Part shown: positions 48,986-58,387 of the stretch, piece by piece
Position numbering within the stretch: the first letter of the stretch is position 1
How the letters are laid out: each line of letters begins with the position of its first letter
Assembly: GCA_001304855.1 (NCBI GenBank)
Contig: BBZN01000009.1
Coordinates: 62,001-126,000 of the forward strand
DNA length: 64,000 nucleotides
Direction: 5' to 3'
DNA from: Clostridia bacterium UC5.1-1D2
GTDB taxonomy: Bacteria > Bacillota > Clostridia > Lachnospirales > Lachnospiraceae
The notes under the pieces: model-generated
What the model saw: only the letters and a program-made list of their open reading frames with translations
What the model was told of the DNA's origin: nothing
The model's database searches: none
Program-made: the position numbers and the translations under genes

Positions 48986-49356
48986 AGACCGGCTTCCATA
49001 AAATTTACAGGAACCTCAATTTCCTCGCCGCAGTGCGGACAGATGGTCCTGTAGACCGGCATTTCCATTGTATTGACCCGCTGGTACAGATCCTGCAGGT
49101 ATGCCAAATCCATGGTGTACAGCCGTTCAATCACATTGGTGTCCACTGTGGGAAGGGTCCCAAGCTTTGTGATGACCCGGGCCAAGAGGATGACGGTCAG
49201 GTATGCCGGGTTCTGCTGTACTCTCGGATCTCTTAAGGGCAGGATCTCATCCCCCGCGTTGGCCAGCCTCATGACGCCCTCCCGGTGAATGGCGCCGTTT
49301 TTGTCTACAAATCCTTTGGGCAGCGTAAAGCTGAATTCAGTCTCAAATTCTTCCAC
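48982..49356 (-). CDS. T4-baseplate-type tail assembly protein with CxxC
   Basis: This is an intact 124-residue protein starting at 49356 (MEEFETEFSFTLPKGFVDKN). GAIHREGVMRLANAGDEILP, NPAYLTVILLARVITKLGTL and VIERLYTMDLAYLQDLYQRV match small phage-tail assembly proteins related to the T4 baseplate family (PF12322-like), which are standard in contractile injection loci. The C-terminus holds a zinc-type CPHCGEEI. It lies 200 bases downstream of the tube gene. That gap contains an inverted repeat, GCGGACGC/GCGTCCGC, at about 49391-49445 whose role is unclear. Confidence 0.8.
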   Translation of the reverse strand: MEEFETEFSFTLPKGFVDKNGAIHREGVMRLANAGDEILPLRDPRVQQNPAYLTVILLARVITKLGTLPTVDTNVIERLYTMDLAYLQDLYQRVNTMEMPVYRTICPHCGEEIEVPVNFMEAGL

Positions 49357-49557
49357 TGTAAACCTCCTGGTATTTTTATTTTGCCTGGAGCGGACGCATT
49401 AAAACCTGCCTCCCATTCCAAACATGATTTATGGCGTCCGCCGCCGTATTAACAGTTAAGACCGGCACAAAAGGCCGTCTATGCAAATAACCCGGCCCGG
49501 GATTTGTCCTCCCAAGCCAGGTATTAAGATACAGATGAATTTTACGGCGGGTTTTTG

Positions 49558-49980
49558 TCAGGATACCCGCACCATTCCTTCATGGGCGATTTCCAGGGAC
49601 TCGATGGCCACCTCTGATGATGTGGCGTTAAAGTCCGGCGCAGTGTACTTGACCGGCCAGGCGTTGATTACCTGCCAGGATGCGGCCGGGGCCTCCTCCT
49701 CGTCCAACAGGGTGATGGTTATGGTCTTGCGGTCAACCGCTCCGTCTACGCCGGTGATAATCCAGTCATAGAGTACCATAGAGTCCGCCAGGCCCTGTTT
49801 CAGGGTGATATTGCTGTATTTTTTCAGTCCCGGTATCTTCATGGGAGTCTGGACCATGTCGCCCTCCCTGTATTCCATAACGTCAATGGATACATCAAAA
49901 CCACTCACTTCTGAGAAGCCGCCTGCATCCAGACCGTCAATCTCAACTTTATATCTAAATCTACCGTGTGGATAAGCCAT
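49558..49980 (-). CDS. Contractile injection system tail tube protein (gp19 family)
   Basis: This is an intact 140-residue inner tube protein that polymerises inside the sheath. The start at 49980 (MAYPHGRFRYKVEIDGLDAG) follows AAAGGAGAATATTCAG. The canonical gp19/Afp1 features are FSEVSGFDVSIDVMEYREGD, IPGLKKYSNITLKQGLADSM, LYDWI near residue 73, and SSEVAIESLEIAHEGMVRV at the C-terminus. It directly follows the sheath gene (20-base gap). The length and sequence are typical of extracellular CIS tubes. The tube has no N-terminal extension, unlike the second paralogue at 48197. Confidence 0.93.
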   Translation of the reverse strand: MAYPHGRFRYKVEIDGLDAGGFSEVSGFDVSIDVMEYREGDMVQTPMKIPGLKKYSNITLKQGLADSMVLYDWIITGVDGAVDRKTITITLLDEEEAPAASWQVINAWPVKYTAPDFNATSSEVAIESLEIAHEGMVRVS

Positions 49981-50000
49981 CTGAATATTCTCCTTTCATA

Positions 50001-51735
50001 TTATTCTGCCGACTCATTGGTTTTCTGAGTGATTCTGAAGATTACGAACTCAGCCGGTTTCACAGGCGCCACGCCAATGACGCAGATGAGCCTGCCGTTG
50101 TCAATATCATCCTGCTCATGGTATTTCTGCCTATATTCACAAAGAACGCTTCGTCTGTAGAGCTTCCCGCCAGGGAGCCGTTCCTCCAGAGATTGGTCAG
50201 GAAAACAGTGATGGTCCGCTGTACCCGCACCCACAGCACTTCGTCGTTGGGTTCAAATACCGCCCAGTTAGTGTTGGCCTTGATGGACTCTTCAATGAAA
50301 ATGAAGAGACGGCGGATATTAATATATTTCCAGCTTCCATGCTGGACGCGGTTCTGGCGCCCCATACCCGGATGCCCTGTCCCGGGAAAATGCGAATCAG
50401 GTTTACGCCCTTGGGATTGAGGATGTCCTGTTCTCCCTTGTTAAACTGGCAGTCCAGCCCCACGCAGGAGCGCACCACTTCATTGGCGGGCGCCTTATGT
50501 ACGCCTCTGGTATTGTCGCTTCTGGCGTAGATACCCGCTACGGAGCCGGAGGGCGGAAGGGCGATGTTCTTCTTATCCAGGGGGTCAAACACCTCCAGCC
50601 ACGGATGGTACAGGGCCGCGTAGGTGCTGTCAAAAATCTCCCTGTGGGCGGTCACATCCTGTATCTTGCGGTATTCCCTGGGAATATCCAGAATCGCAAA
50701 ACGGCTTCCGAGATTCTCACAGTGGGCAACCAGGGTCAGCTGGACATTGGGATCCGTGATCCCGGGAACCGCCATGATGGACACTACATCGTTGTCCACA
50801 AATGCCTGGATGCCCGTTCTTCTTCCCGCCCCGTTATCTGTTCCGATAAAATCAGCCGCGCTTATATTGCCCACAGAGCCATTGCTTCCTCCTGCCAGGC
50901 TGATGACCGGGGAAACGCCGCCGGTGAACTCCTCAAAGGGAGGAACCGGGGCCTTGGAAGGCGTCCCCACATAGGAGGCGAATACCAAATCGGACCTGGA
51001 GAGCTTTTTGTCAATATAGTTAGGCGAGGTGACATTAAAGGATACGTTCTCATAGCTCTCTGTCTGATCCTCGTACCGGATTTCCAGGTTCAGCTCGCAG
51101 GTGGAGATTGTCCTCACAGGAGCCAGGTCCGTGTCAACCACATCGGAGGGGAACTCCTCCGCAAAGGTAATCTGGTTGTCCTGGTTGGAAACCACGCGGT
51201 TATATACCACCTCATCCTCATTCTTTACAGAAAAGGCAACCACGTCTCCGGGCTGGAATCCGGCGCCGTTCTTGACACGGTATTTTTTCTCCCCGCCGGC
51301 CTCAATCACTTCCAGAACCTGGGTTTTCGCCTTGGAGGACGGCGCGGCAGTCACCGTAATCTTGTCCCCCCAGATGCCGGGGTTGCGGGCAATGAATTCA
51401 ACCGCCGGGCTTTCCGGGGAAGGAGCATTGCCTGCGGACTGCTTTGCATCGGAGGGGGCAACCCTGGCGATAAAGCAGCGGGAGCCTCCGTTTATAAAGA
51501 AATGCTCAACCGCGTAGGCCAGAAAGCGGTACGCGCCGAACTCATTCTCCGACAAGTATCCCCCATAGATCCTCTTAAAATCCGCAAAGTTGGTCACCAG
51601 CTGCGGAACCCCTACGACGGGCCCCTTTTCCGCCAGACCGATAAATCCCGCGGTGCTGGTGCCCACCCCTTCCATCGGTTTGGCTCCAGAATCAAATTCT
51701 TCAACATATACGCCGGGTGATAAATATTCTGCCAT
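50001..51735 (-). CDS. Contractile injection system sheath protein (frameshifted)
   Basis: This is a tail-sheath protein of about 578 residues. The start is at 51735 (MAEYLSPGVYVEEFDSGAKP), with AGGGAC upstream. The N-terminal strand motif continues MEGVGTSTAGFIGLAEKGP, as in extracellular CIS sheaths. A variable middle domain (residues 120-280) is followed by the conserved C-terminal fold: GVNLIRIFPGQGIRVWGART, then after a frameshift near 50330 WKYINIRRLFIFIEESIKAN and NWAVFEPNDEVLWVRVQRTI, and after another near 50125 DDIDNGRLICVIGVAPVKPA. The last residues end in ITQKTNESAE. It lies downstream of the promoter at 51909-51936 and upstream of the tube. It is the only sheath gene in the window. 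Confidence 0.93.
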
Positions 51736-51908
51736 ATTGTCCCTGGTTTCCGCACATCCCTCCGGGCATGCCCTGTGATGGGGGAAACCAGTTCCCTCCT
51801 TTCCCTGTGTGATTCCTCCCCAGGGTTTCTCGAGCCCTCTCATGTTGAGGCGCTCCCCGTCCCCGGGAGTTCTTTTGTTTAACTTGCTGCTTTTAATTAT
51901 AACCCTCT

Positions 51909-51936
51909 ATTATCTACATTTTTATAAACATTTCAA
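51909..51936 (-). promoter_or_regulatory. Candidate promoter of the sheath-tube genes
   Basis: On the minus strand TTGAAA (51931-51936) and GATAAT (51909-51914) have 16-base spacing in the only AT-rich stretch of the 297-base gap 51736-52032. It would give the structural genes (sheath, tube and downstream) a promoter separate from the regulatory half of the operon. A second TATAAT lies at 51896-51901 but without a good -35. Confidence 0.5.
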
Positions 51937-52032
51937 TCTACAACACGATTTTTTCTAACACTTGAGGGCGGCACCCCGCGGGCCGTTCTCTGACGTCCCC
52001 GGCCTAAGGCAACACGCTCCCCGCCTCCCGGC

Positions 52033-52862
52033 CTAAGGCAACACGCCCTCCGCCTCCCCATCCTCCGGCAGGACGCCTTCCGGCGCGTCCGTCTCATCCT
52101 CCCCCGGCGGCCTGCCGGGCTGGATTGGGATCCCGTCCTTTAAAAGCGCCCTGGCAAAGGCCGTCTGCAGGGGAAGGGCTCCCTGGTCAAAGTCTTCCGC
52201 CTCCCTGGCCTCCCTCATGGCCTGGACCAGCTTCAGGTTAAAGCGATTTTCCATCTGCCTTTTCCCGGTGAGAAGGCGCTCTTCCTCCTCCTGTCTGCGA
52301 GCCAGGAGCCGGGCTCCCGGCCGGTCCCCCTTCTCGACCGCTTCCCGCCTGGCCGGTTCCAGAAGGCGGCGTCTCTCCATGTCCTCCCTGGTGGTCATGA
52401 AGGACATCATCTGCTCCAGAGTGGTCTGGTTGTGGGAGGAAAGATACTGCTTCATCCGTTCCATCATCTCAAAGCGGGACACTCCCGGGTGATACTGGAA
52501 GGCAAAGGCGCCTTCCTCCCGCCCTCCGGGATTGTAAATGGTCCTGCCCCGCCCCATGGGACGCTCCGTCTGCCGGCTCTGAAAGAGCTGCTTTTCCTTC
52601 TCCCCAATGTTCCCGCTGTTGTGGCGGCGTTTTTCACTGACCAGGATGGTGAGCTGTTTTTTCCGGTCTCTTCCAAAGGAAATATTGCCGTAGGAATTTT
52701 CAAACCGCAGGGCCTCATCAATCCGACGGGAAGAGTCCACGGTCCGGTAGCCAGTGAGGCTTTTTTTATGCTCCGCCCCAAGGAGGATTTAACAGAAAAT
52801 ATTCCCTCGGACCTGGTAAAGGGCAGCGCATTCCTTCTCTTGTTCTTAAGCATTTCAAACAT
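52033..52862 (-). CDS. Unknown charged coiled protein of the injection-system operon (frameshifted)
   Basis: This gene of about 276 codons starts at 52862 (MFEMLKNKRRNALPFTRSEG) with GGAGGTGAGGCCC upstream, overlapping the end of AAA+ ATPase 2. A frameshift near 52770 joins FSVKSSLG to HKKSLTGYRTVDSSRRIDEA. The remainder is charged: YHPGVSRFEMMERMKQYLSS, TREDMERRRLLEPARREAVE, RLLARRQEEEERLLTGKRQM, and an acidic tail with EDETDAPEGVLPEDGEAEG. There is no signal peptide. I do not recognise the family. Translation coupled to the ATPase suggests it is a partner, perhaps an assembly factor for the tail. Confidence 0.6.
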
Positions 52863-54887
52863 GGGCCTCACCTCCAGGCAAAAACATGTAGTATTCCCCC
52901 GCGTCCTCCTTTGTGAGAATCTTCCCGCTCTTGGAAAACTCATTCTTCAGCGCCAGAAGCATCTCCCTCATGGTAATCCTCCCCTCTCCCGAGGCGGCCA
53001 GAAAAGCGGCGTGGAGAACCACATTGCGGATATTGCTGCCGGACAGTTCAAAACGGGAGGCCAGATATTCGTAATCCAGCTCCCCCGCCGGAGCCTGGGA
53101 GGGAAGGGCCCTCTGCCACAGTTCCTGCGCTGGGCTGCGTTGGGGAAGGGGAAATCAATGACAAACTTCACGCGGCGCTTAAAGGCCTCGTCAAAATTCT
53201 GAATCAGGTTGGTGGCCAGGATGGTGATTCCCTCGTAGGACTCCATTTTCTGCAGGAGAAAGGCCGCCTCCATATTGCTGTACTTGTCATTGGCGTCCTT
53301 GACCTCGGTGCGCTTGGAAAACAGCACATCCGCCTCGTCAAAGAGCAGCACAATCTGGCTCTCCCTGGCCTGCTCAAATATCTCATTCAGGTTTTTCTCC
53401 GTCTCCCCCACATATTTGCTCACCACAGCGGTCAGGTCAATCTTATAAAGCTCAATTCCCAGTTCCAGGGCCACCACCTGGGCCGCCATGGTTTTTCCGG
53501 TTCCCGGAGGGCCGGAGAAAATCATGCTGACGCCTTTTCCGTAAGGCATTTTTCGCTGGAATCCCCAGGACTCGTATATCTGGTGCTTGTGTTTTACCTG
53601 GCCGCAGGCTGACAGAAGGGCTCCTTTCTGGGACTGGGGCAGCACCAGATCGTCCCAGCCATAGACCAGGGGAATCCGCGCCGCCCTGCTGGTCATGGAA
53701 TTGCCCAGCAGGCTGTAGCAGCCATACCGGAGGGATTCCCTGCCGATTGCCTCCTTCCCCTGGCTTCTGGCATGACAGTCCGCCTGGCTGAAAGCCCGCT
53801 TTATATTGCCCCAGGTAAAGAGAAACAGGTTTGCCATCTCCTCCGGCCTCACCCCTTCCTCCAGACGGTAGGGACGGCTCTCCCAAAGCCAGATCCGGCG
53901 TTTCTCATTGAGGCTCAAGTCCCGGACCTCCAGGGCCAGACGCTCCCCGGACAGGCTGTCGGGACAGCCGGAAATCCTTCCCGTGGCCACAATAAAAACC
54001 AGCCCGCACACAGGCCGCAGCGCCTCGGCCATCTCCCAGACCCGCTCCGGCCATCCCCGTCCCCGGCCCCGGCCGCCCTCCCGGCCAGAACCCAGGCGGT
54101 TTGGAACCACCAGCACCGGAATGGCCTGGAAAATCAGAAACTCCAGCCTCAGCTCCCCAAGGATTTCCTCCCACTCCTTCTCCCCCCATTGGGCCAGCCG
54201 CTCCAGATGGATTTCGTAAGCCGTGAGCCCCAACTGCCCGCAGCACCGCCGGATGCAGAACCTTCGTCCGCTCCCCTCCGGCCCCCAGACCTCGGCCACA
54301 CAGGGCCTGTCCTTTAAAATGGAGGCGATGTCCGGCTGTCCCTCCTGCAGCGGGGGCAGCTCCCTTTGGGGCGGATGCCCGGTGAGAAAAGGCCGCAGCC
54401 TGGGGCTTTCCCTCAAATCCCAGAGGAAGAAGGAGAGAACCCGCTCCCTCAGCCCCATGGGGCGGCCCATATAAGGGGAATCCTGGGGTTTTGAGGTAAA
54501 AAAGAGTTCCATCAGGCGGGAATCCTCCCGGAAAGCCTGGTAATACTCCAGGGATGACAGAGTCCCGGGCCAGGTCTTAAAAAGAAGGGAGGGGGTGAGA
54601 GGCAGCTCTTTTTCTCCCCCCGTCCCATCATCCAGCTCCCACGCCAACGCCATAAGGACGCTGTGGCGCTCAAAGTCCGTACACCCTGTGATGCGGCACA
54701 GGTACTCCATGGGAATCAGCTCCCCCTCCTCCTGCCTGGCGCCCCAGCCGGACCAAAACCCTTCCTCCCGCCCTTTAAGCTCCAGGGCTTCCCCCGGTTC
54801 CCCCTTCCCCTCAAGAGCAAACTTAAGGCAGCGGGCTGCAAGCTCCCTTACCTGTTCCAGGTAACCGTCCATAATGGCCTTTGTCAT
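52855..54887 (-). CDS. AAA+ ATPase 2 of the injection system (Afp15-like; frameshifted)
   Basis: This protein of about 677 residues starts at 54887 (MTKAIMDGYLEQVRELAARC), with GGGGAGGATGAATCTTC upstream. An N-terminal helical region of about 160 residues and a degenerate ATPase-like middle (VWGPEGSGRRFCIRRCCG) precede the active C-terminal AAA+ module: Walker A FSGPPGTGKTMAAQVVALE, pore-type VSKYVGETEKNLNEIF, Walker B IVLLFDEADVLFSKR, sensor/arginine finger in ATNLIQNFDEAFKRRVKFVI. A frameshift near 53110 is corrected to FELSGSNIRNVVLHAAFLAA and GKILTKEDAGEYYMFLP. The ATGA overlap with the STAND regulator gene and the overlap with the next gene indicate coupled translation. It is a diverged paralogue of the ATPase at 58388. 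Confidence 0.88.
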
Positions 54888-57079
54888 GAAGATTCATCCT
54901 CCCCTTTCACACACCCCAGGGCCTGCTGGTAGATTTCCCACAGCTTCCTGTCCGGCCCAAGCCCCAAATCCTCTTTCAGCAGGGCGGCGAACCGTTGGTA
55001 CTCTGCCTTCACCTGCTTCAAATTGCCCATGGCGCCGTAGCACATCAGCAGTTTTCCCACCGCCTCCTGAGAATAGCTGTTGATGAGCAGGGCGTTCTTT
55101 AAAAATACGGCTGTTTCCTCATAGTCCCCGCGGTTCATGGCGTCCCCGGCCAGAAGCATGCAGCCGTCATAAAAGCGCATATCGTAGTATTCCCTGAGCT
55201 GGGAAATCCAGCCGCTGTCCATATTCTCCAGATAATGTCCCCAAAAGCGCCGGAAATCCTCCCTGCACTTTAACAGCTCAGGAAGCTTCTTCTTCTCAAC
55301 CAGGCCGCAAATCCGCCGGATACGCGGAAGATCCGTCTCCAGCTCCTCCATGGAGATGCTGTACATCTTATCCTTATACTGAATCAGCCCTGCCATATTG
55401 TAGGCGGACAGCTCCTTTCGGATATTGTAAAACATATTGTGGAGCATGGTGATGGCATTGTCGGGCAACTGGTCCTCCCACAGCTTCTGGAGCAGCTGCC
55501 TGCGCCCCACCGCCTGGCCGTCAAGCTCAATCAGACAGGCAAAAAGCTCTCCCCCCTTGCGGGTCCGCCAGGATAGCAGCCTGTGGTCCTCCAGCGCTTC
55601 CACGGAGAACTCCCCAAACATAGAAACCCTCAGCCTCCTTCCCCTGGTTTCCTTCCCGGAACGCTCCAGCCCCCTTAAGATTTCCAGCTCTCTCTCCTTC
55701 AGATAGGGCAGGGGACAGCCATTTTCCTCCAGAAAGAAGCGGGCGTTGTGAATCTGCCTGGTATATTTGTCCGGATCCTCCTTAAATTTAAGCAGCCCTT
55801 TATAAAGCCCCCGGTACATACCGTACTTATTCTCTTTTCCAAAGGCGCTGTCCGCCTGATTGAGACAGGCTTCCATCTGCCCGGGCCGGCCGGTCTTATA
55901 GTAAAATTGAGCCGCGATTCCCAGGACCTCCGTCATAAGGGCGGGATTCTGCTCCGCCGTCATCTGGACGCCGGGCAGGCCCCCATCCTCCAGGTAACAG
56001 ATACATGCCTCCAGGCCGCTGCCGTCGCCGTCCTTAAGCATCTCGTCCCCAAAGCGCTTCAATGTTTTAAGAACCAGCTCCCTGTTGCAAAGCTCCAGGG
56101 CCAGACGGGCCGCCTCAGGGTAATCCACCTTCTCCAGGTAATATTCCGCCACTTTACAGGCTGTTATCTTCCAGTCATCGCCGGCCCTCCCTTTAAAGAA
56201 CAGGCGGATTGCTCCGGCCCACGCCGCCGTCTCCCCTGAGGATGGCAGCGCAGCGCCTGCTTTACCAGCAGGCCGTCCATGATATGGCGGGAATTATCAA
56301 TCCCCAGGACCTTGTCGCAGACTCCCTCCTCCAGCCGGTCCATTCCGCAGGTCCGGGTCAGGAAATCCTCCTCCTCCCGGGTCAGGCTCCCGGCCAGCTC
56401 CCAGGACAAAAAGCTGTTCATCATGGACGTCTCCATCAGGAGCGGCCAGTTAAGGCCGTAAGACTCCCACCGGCTCTTTTTCAGCTCCAGCAGGCTAGGG
56501 CCAGGAGGGAGGGCCACCCCGCCAACGTGTCATGGCATTCCCTCACCATCTCCTGCCGGCAGGCGTCATTCTGCCCAGAATCTTCTCCGCCAGCCTGCCT
56601 GTCTCTTCCCGTGTGAAGGCCAGATCCTCCTGATCCCAAATCCGGCACTGCCCGTTCATCCGAAAGCGGGAGAGGAACTCCGGGCAATAGCCCCGGGTCA
56701 GGAGCAGAAGCTTCCCGCCCTCAGGCAGGGAAGCCGCCAGACGGTAAAGCTTCTCACAGAGCCGGCCGCCGGCCCCTTGCTCCAGACAGTCAAACACCAG
56801 AAGACAGGGGTTCTTTTCCCCCTCCTCCATCTCCTTTGCCAGCCGGTCCATACCTGCCCCCAGGCTGTCCTCCAGGCCGCGGCGCCCGTCTAAGGCCGTC
56901 CAAACCACCCGGCCCTCCCACTGTTCACAGAACTGCCTGGCAAGCTGGGTCTTCCCAAACCCGGCCAATGCCCGGAAAATCAGGACGGTTTCCTCTGTGC
57001 GGCGGATTTCTTCCAGAAGGCCGGTCCGCTCCAGGGCAAACCGGCATTTTGCCGGGAGAGACGCTTCATATATCTCCTT
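54884..57079 (-). CDS. STAND-ATPase/SARP transcriptional regulator (frameshifted)
   Basis: This is a MalT-like regulator of about 732 residues. The start is set at 57079 (MKEIYEASLPAKCRFALERT) because GGGAGGCTATGG lies just upstream, though an earlier ATG exists inside a repeat fragment. The ATPase domain has Walker A LIFRALAGFGKTQLARQF and CLLVFDCLEQGAGG. After frameshifts near 56570 and 56200 a helical-repeat arm follows (YYLEKVDYPEAARLALELCN). The C-terminus, unlike MalT, is a SARP unit: an OmpR-type wing (LRVSMFGEFSVEALEDHRLL, KGGELFACLIELDGQAVGRR) and a bacterial transcriptional activation domain (LREYYDMRFYDGCMLLAGDA, GNLKQVKAEYQRFAALLKED). Its place in the operon suggests it controls production of the injection system. 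Confidence 0.83.
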
Positions 57080-57118
57080 CATCCATAGCCTCCCGCTGTC
57101 AAAAACGTATGTACCAGA

Positions 57119-57153
57119 GCGTGTCTGAACATTCATTCCCGCTATCTGCACCC
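57119..57153. repeat. Half copy of the nested palindromic repeat
   Basis: GCGTGTCTGAACATTCATTC continues as CCGCTATCTGCACCC, matching, in reverse orientation, the right arm of the element at 44799-44944 (about 32 of 35 bases). Here there is no partner arm. It lies in the gap between the glycine-rich gene and the STAND regulator gene and supplies a fortuitous upstream ATG for the latter. Confidence 0.65.
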
Positions 57154-57154
57154 T

Positions 57155-57833
57155 CTAAGGCGTGGGCGTCGGGTTAGGGTCAGGGGCCTCATCCTTGGTA
57201 AACATGCCGGCCCCTGACCCGGCGGCCCCGGCAAGACCGGATATGATGCCAAGAATACCCGAACCCGTATCCAGCTTCCCTGTATCCGCATTTGGATTCT
57301 GGGCCTGTTTAACCCCGGAAATCGCACCCAGGATGCCTCCGCCCGCCCCGGCAAGGCTCCCTAAAAAGCCAAGCCGCCGCTCCACATGCCTGCTTTATCC
57401 CCCTTTTTTTGGCGTCGAAATCCCTTGCCGCCGCTGATCATCCCCATGATTCCCCCCAGGGCTCCTGAGATTCCCGAGGCGGCCCCCATGGCGGCCGCTC
57501 CTGATTTGTTGCCGCTGGCCGCCATCCCGCCTCCAATCATGTCAAACAGCCCTCCCAGGCTCCGCTTGCTCCTCCAATCCCCCCTATGACGCCGTCAAAC
57601 TTATTTCCGCCTTTATAATCAGCGATACCGGCCCCCAGGCCCTGGAGTCCGGACAGAGCGCCGATGGCTCCCGTTATGGCAGTGGACTTCCCCTTCTGCT
57701 CATCCGTGAGATCGGACGACAATGATACTGCCGAATTGGCCGCTCCGGCCAGGGAACCGGCTATTCCCGAGGCTCCGTTTGCATATTTGTTGCTCAACGC
57801 TCCTAAAATACTGTCCCAAATACCTCCTGGCAT
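57155..57833 (-). CDS. Glycine/alanine-rich hydrophobic protein, candidate CIS cargo (frameshifted)
   Basis: This protein of about 226 residues starts at 57833 (MPGGIWDSILGALSNKYANG) after AAGGAGGGACAGTC. Frameshifts near 57545 and 57410 split it. It is dominated by glycine-zipper-like hydrophobic stretches with short charged linkers: AITGAIGALSGLQGLGAGIA, then GVIGGIGGASGAWEG, then AAAMGAASGISGALGGIMGM, then LGSLAGAGGGILGAISGVKQ, and SGILGIISGLAGAAGSGAG. The tail is PDPNPTPTP. No signal peptide or stable TM helix is apparent. Such composition is typical of membrane-inserting peptides and of some translocated toxins. It sits between a small chaperone-like gene and the regulator in the injection operon. 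I propose it as cargo or a membrane-active effector; a structural role cannot be excluded. Confidence 0.6.
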
Positions 57834-57845
57834 GACTGTCCCTCC

Positions 57846-58366
57846 TTATCTTGAATGACGCTTCAACAGGTTTTCCTCCACCGTCTGCTCAAATGTCTTG
57901 TTTCCGCTCCAGATTTCCTTTAACCCCGGATAGGCGGCCACCATCACCTCCAGAATCAGCTCATAGTCCGTCAGGGCGTCCCGGGCGCATTCCTCAGCCC
58001 CCAGCCCCGTATCCAGCCGGAAGCAGTCCCTCAGATAGAGATGCCCGTCTGTGGGATAAATCCCCAGACACCCCACGGAAGGTAGGCATTCAGCTCGTCA
58101 ACCGCCTTCTGCACCTCCGGCACAGCAGCCTCCGGCACCTCGGGCGTCAGCATCACATACAATTCCAGCAGCAGCACGTCCGCCCTGGCCGGATAGGTCA
58201 CGGCCTGCACCGGCACAAACTCCTCCTTCTCCGGTGAAGTGGCAAAGGCTGTCTTTAAGAACCACTCCCCGGTGGCCTCATTCTGCTGGAGCAGATTGTC
58301 ATTGGTATACTCCTCCAGCTTCCCCGACAGCGCTTCAAAAAATTTTGTTTTCCATTCCTGTGTCAT
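57846..58366 (-). CDS. Small chaperone-like protein (YbjN/secretion-chaperone-like; frameshifted)
   Basis: This protein of about 173 residues starts at 58366 (MTQEWKTKFFEALSGKLEEY) after AGGAAAAGGAT. It mixes alpha and beta: FVPVQAVTYPARADVLLLEL and YELILEVMVAAYPGLKEIWS, with one frameshift near 58065 (PWGVWGIYPTDGHLYLRDCF). The size, acidic character and order of one helix, then strands, then a C-terminal helix resemble YbjN-like proteins and type III secretion chaperones, though no family motif is certain. The glycine-rich protein gene follows after 12 bases and AAA+ ATPase 1 precedes it by 21. A chaperone for a translocated protein fits this order but is only an inference. Confidence 0.5.
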
Positions 58367-58387
58367 ATCCTTTTCCTCTTTTCTCTA

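Noticed and set aside
50497-51720. A 407-codon open frame on the plus strand opposite the sheath gene
   Set aside because: It is antisense to a gene with clear sheath motifs, and its translation is low-complexity without any family features.
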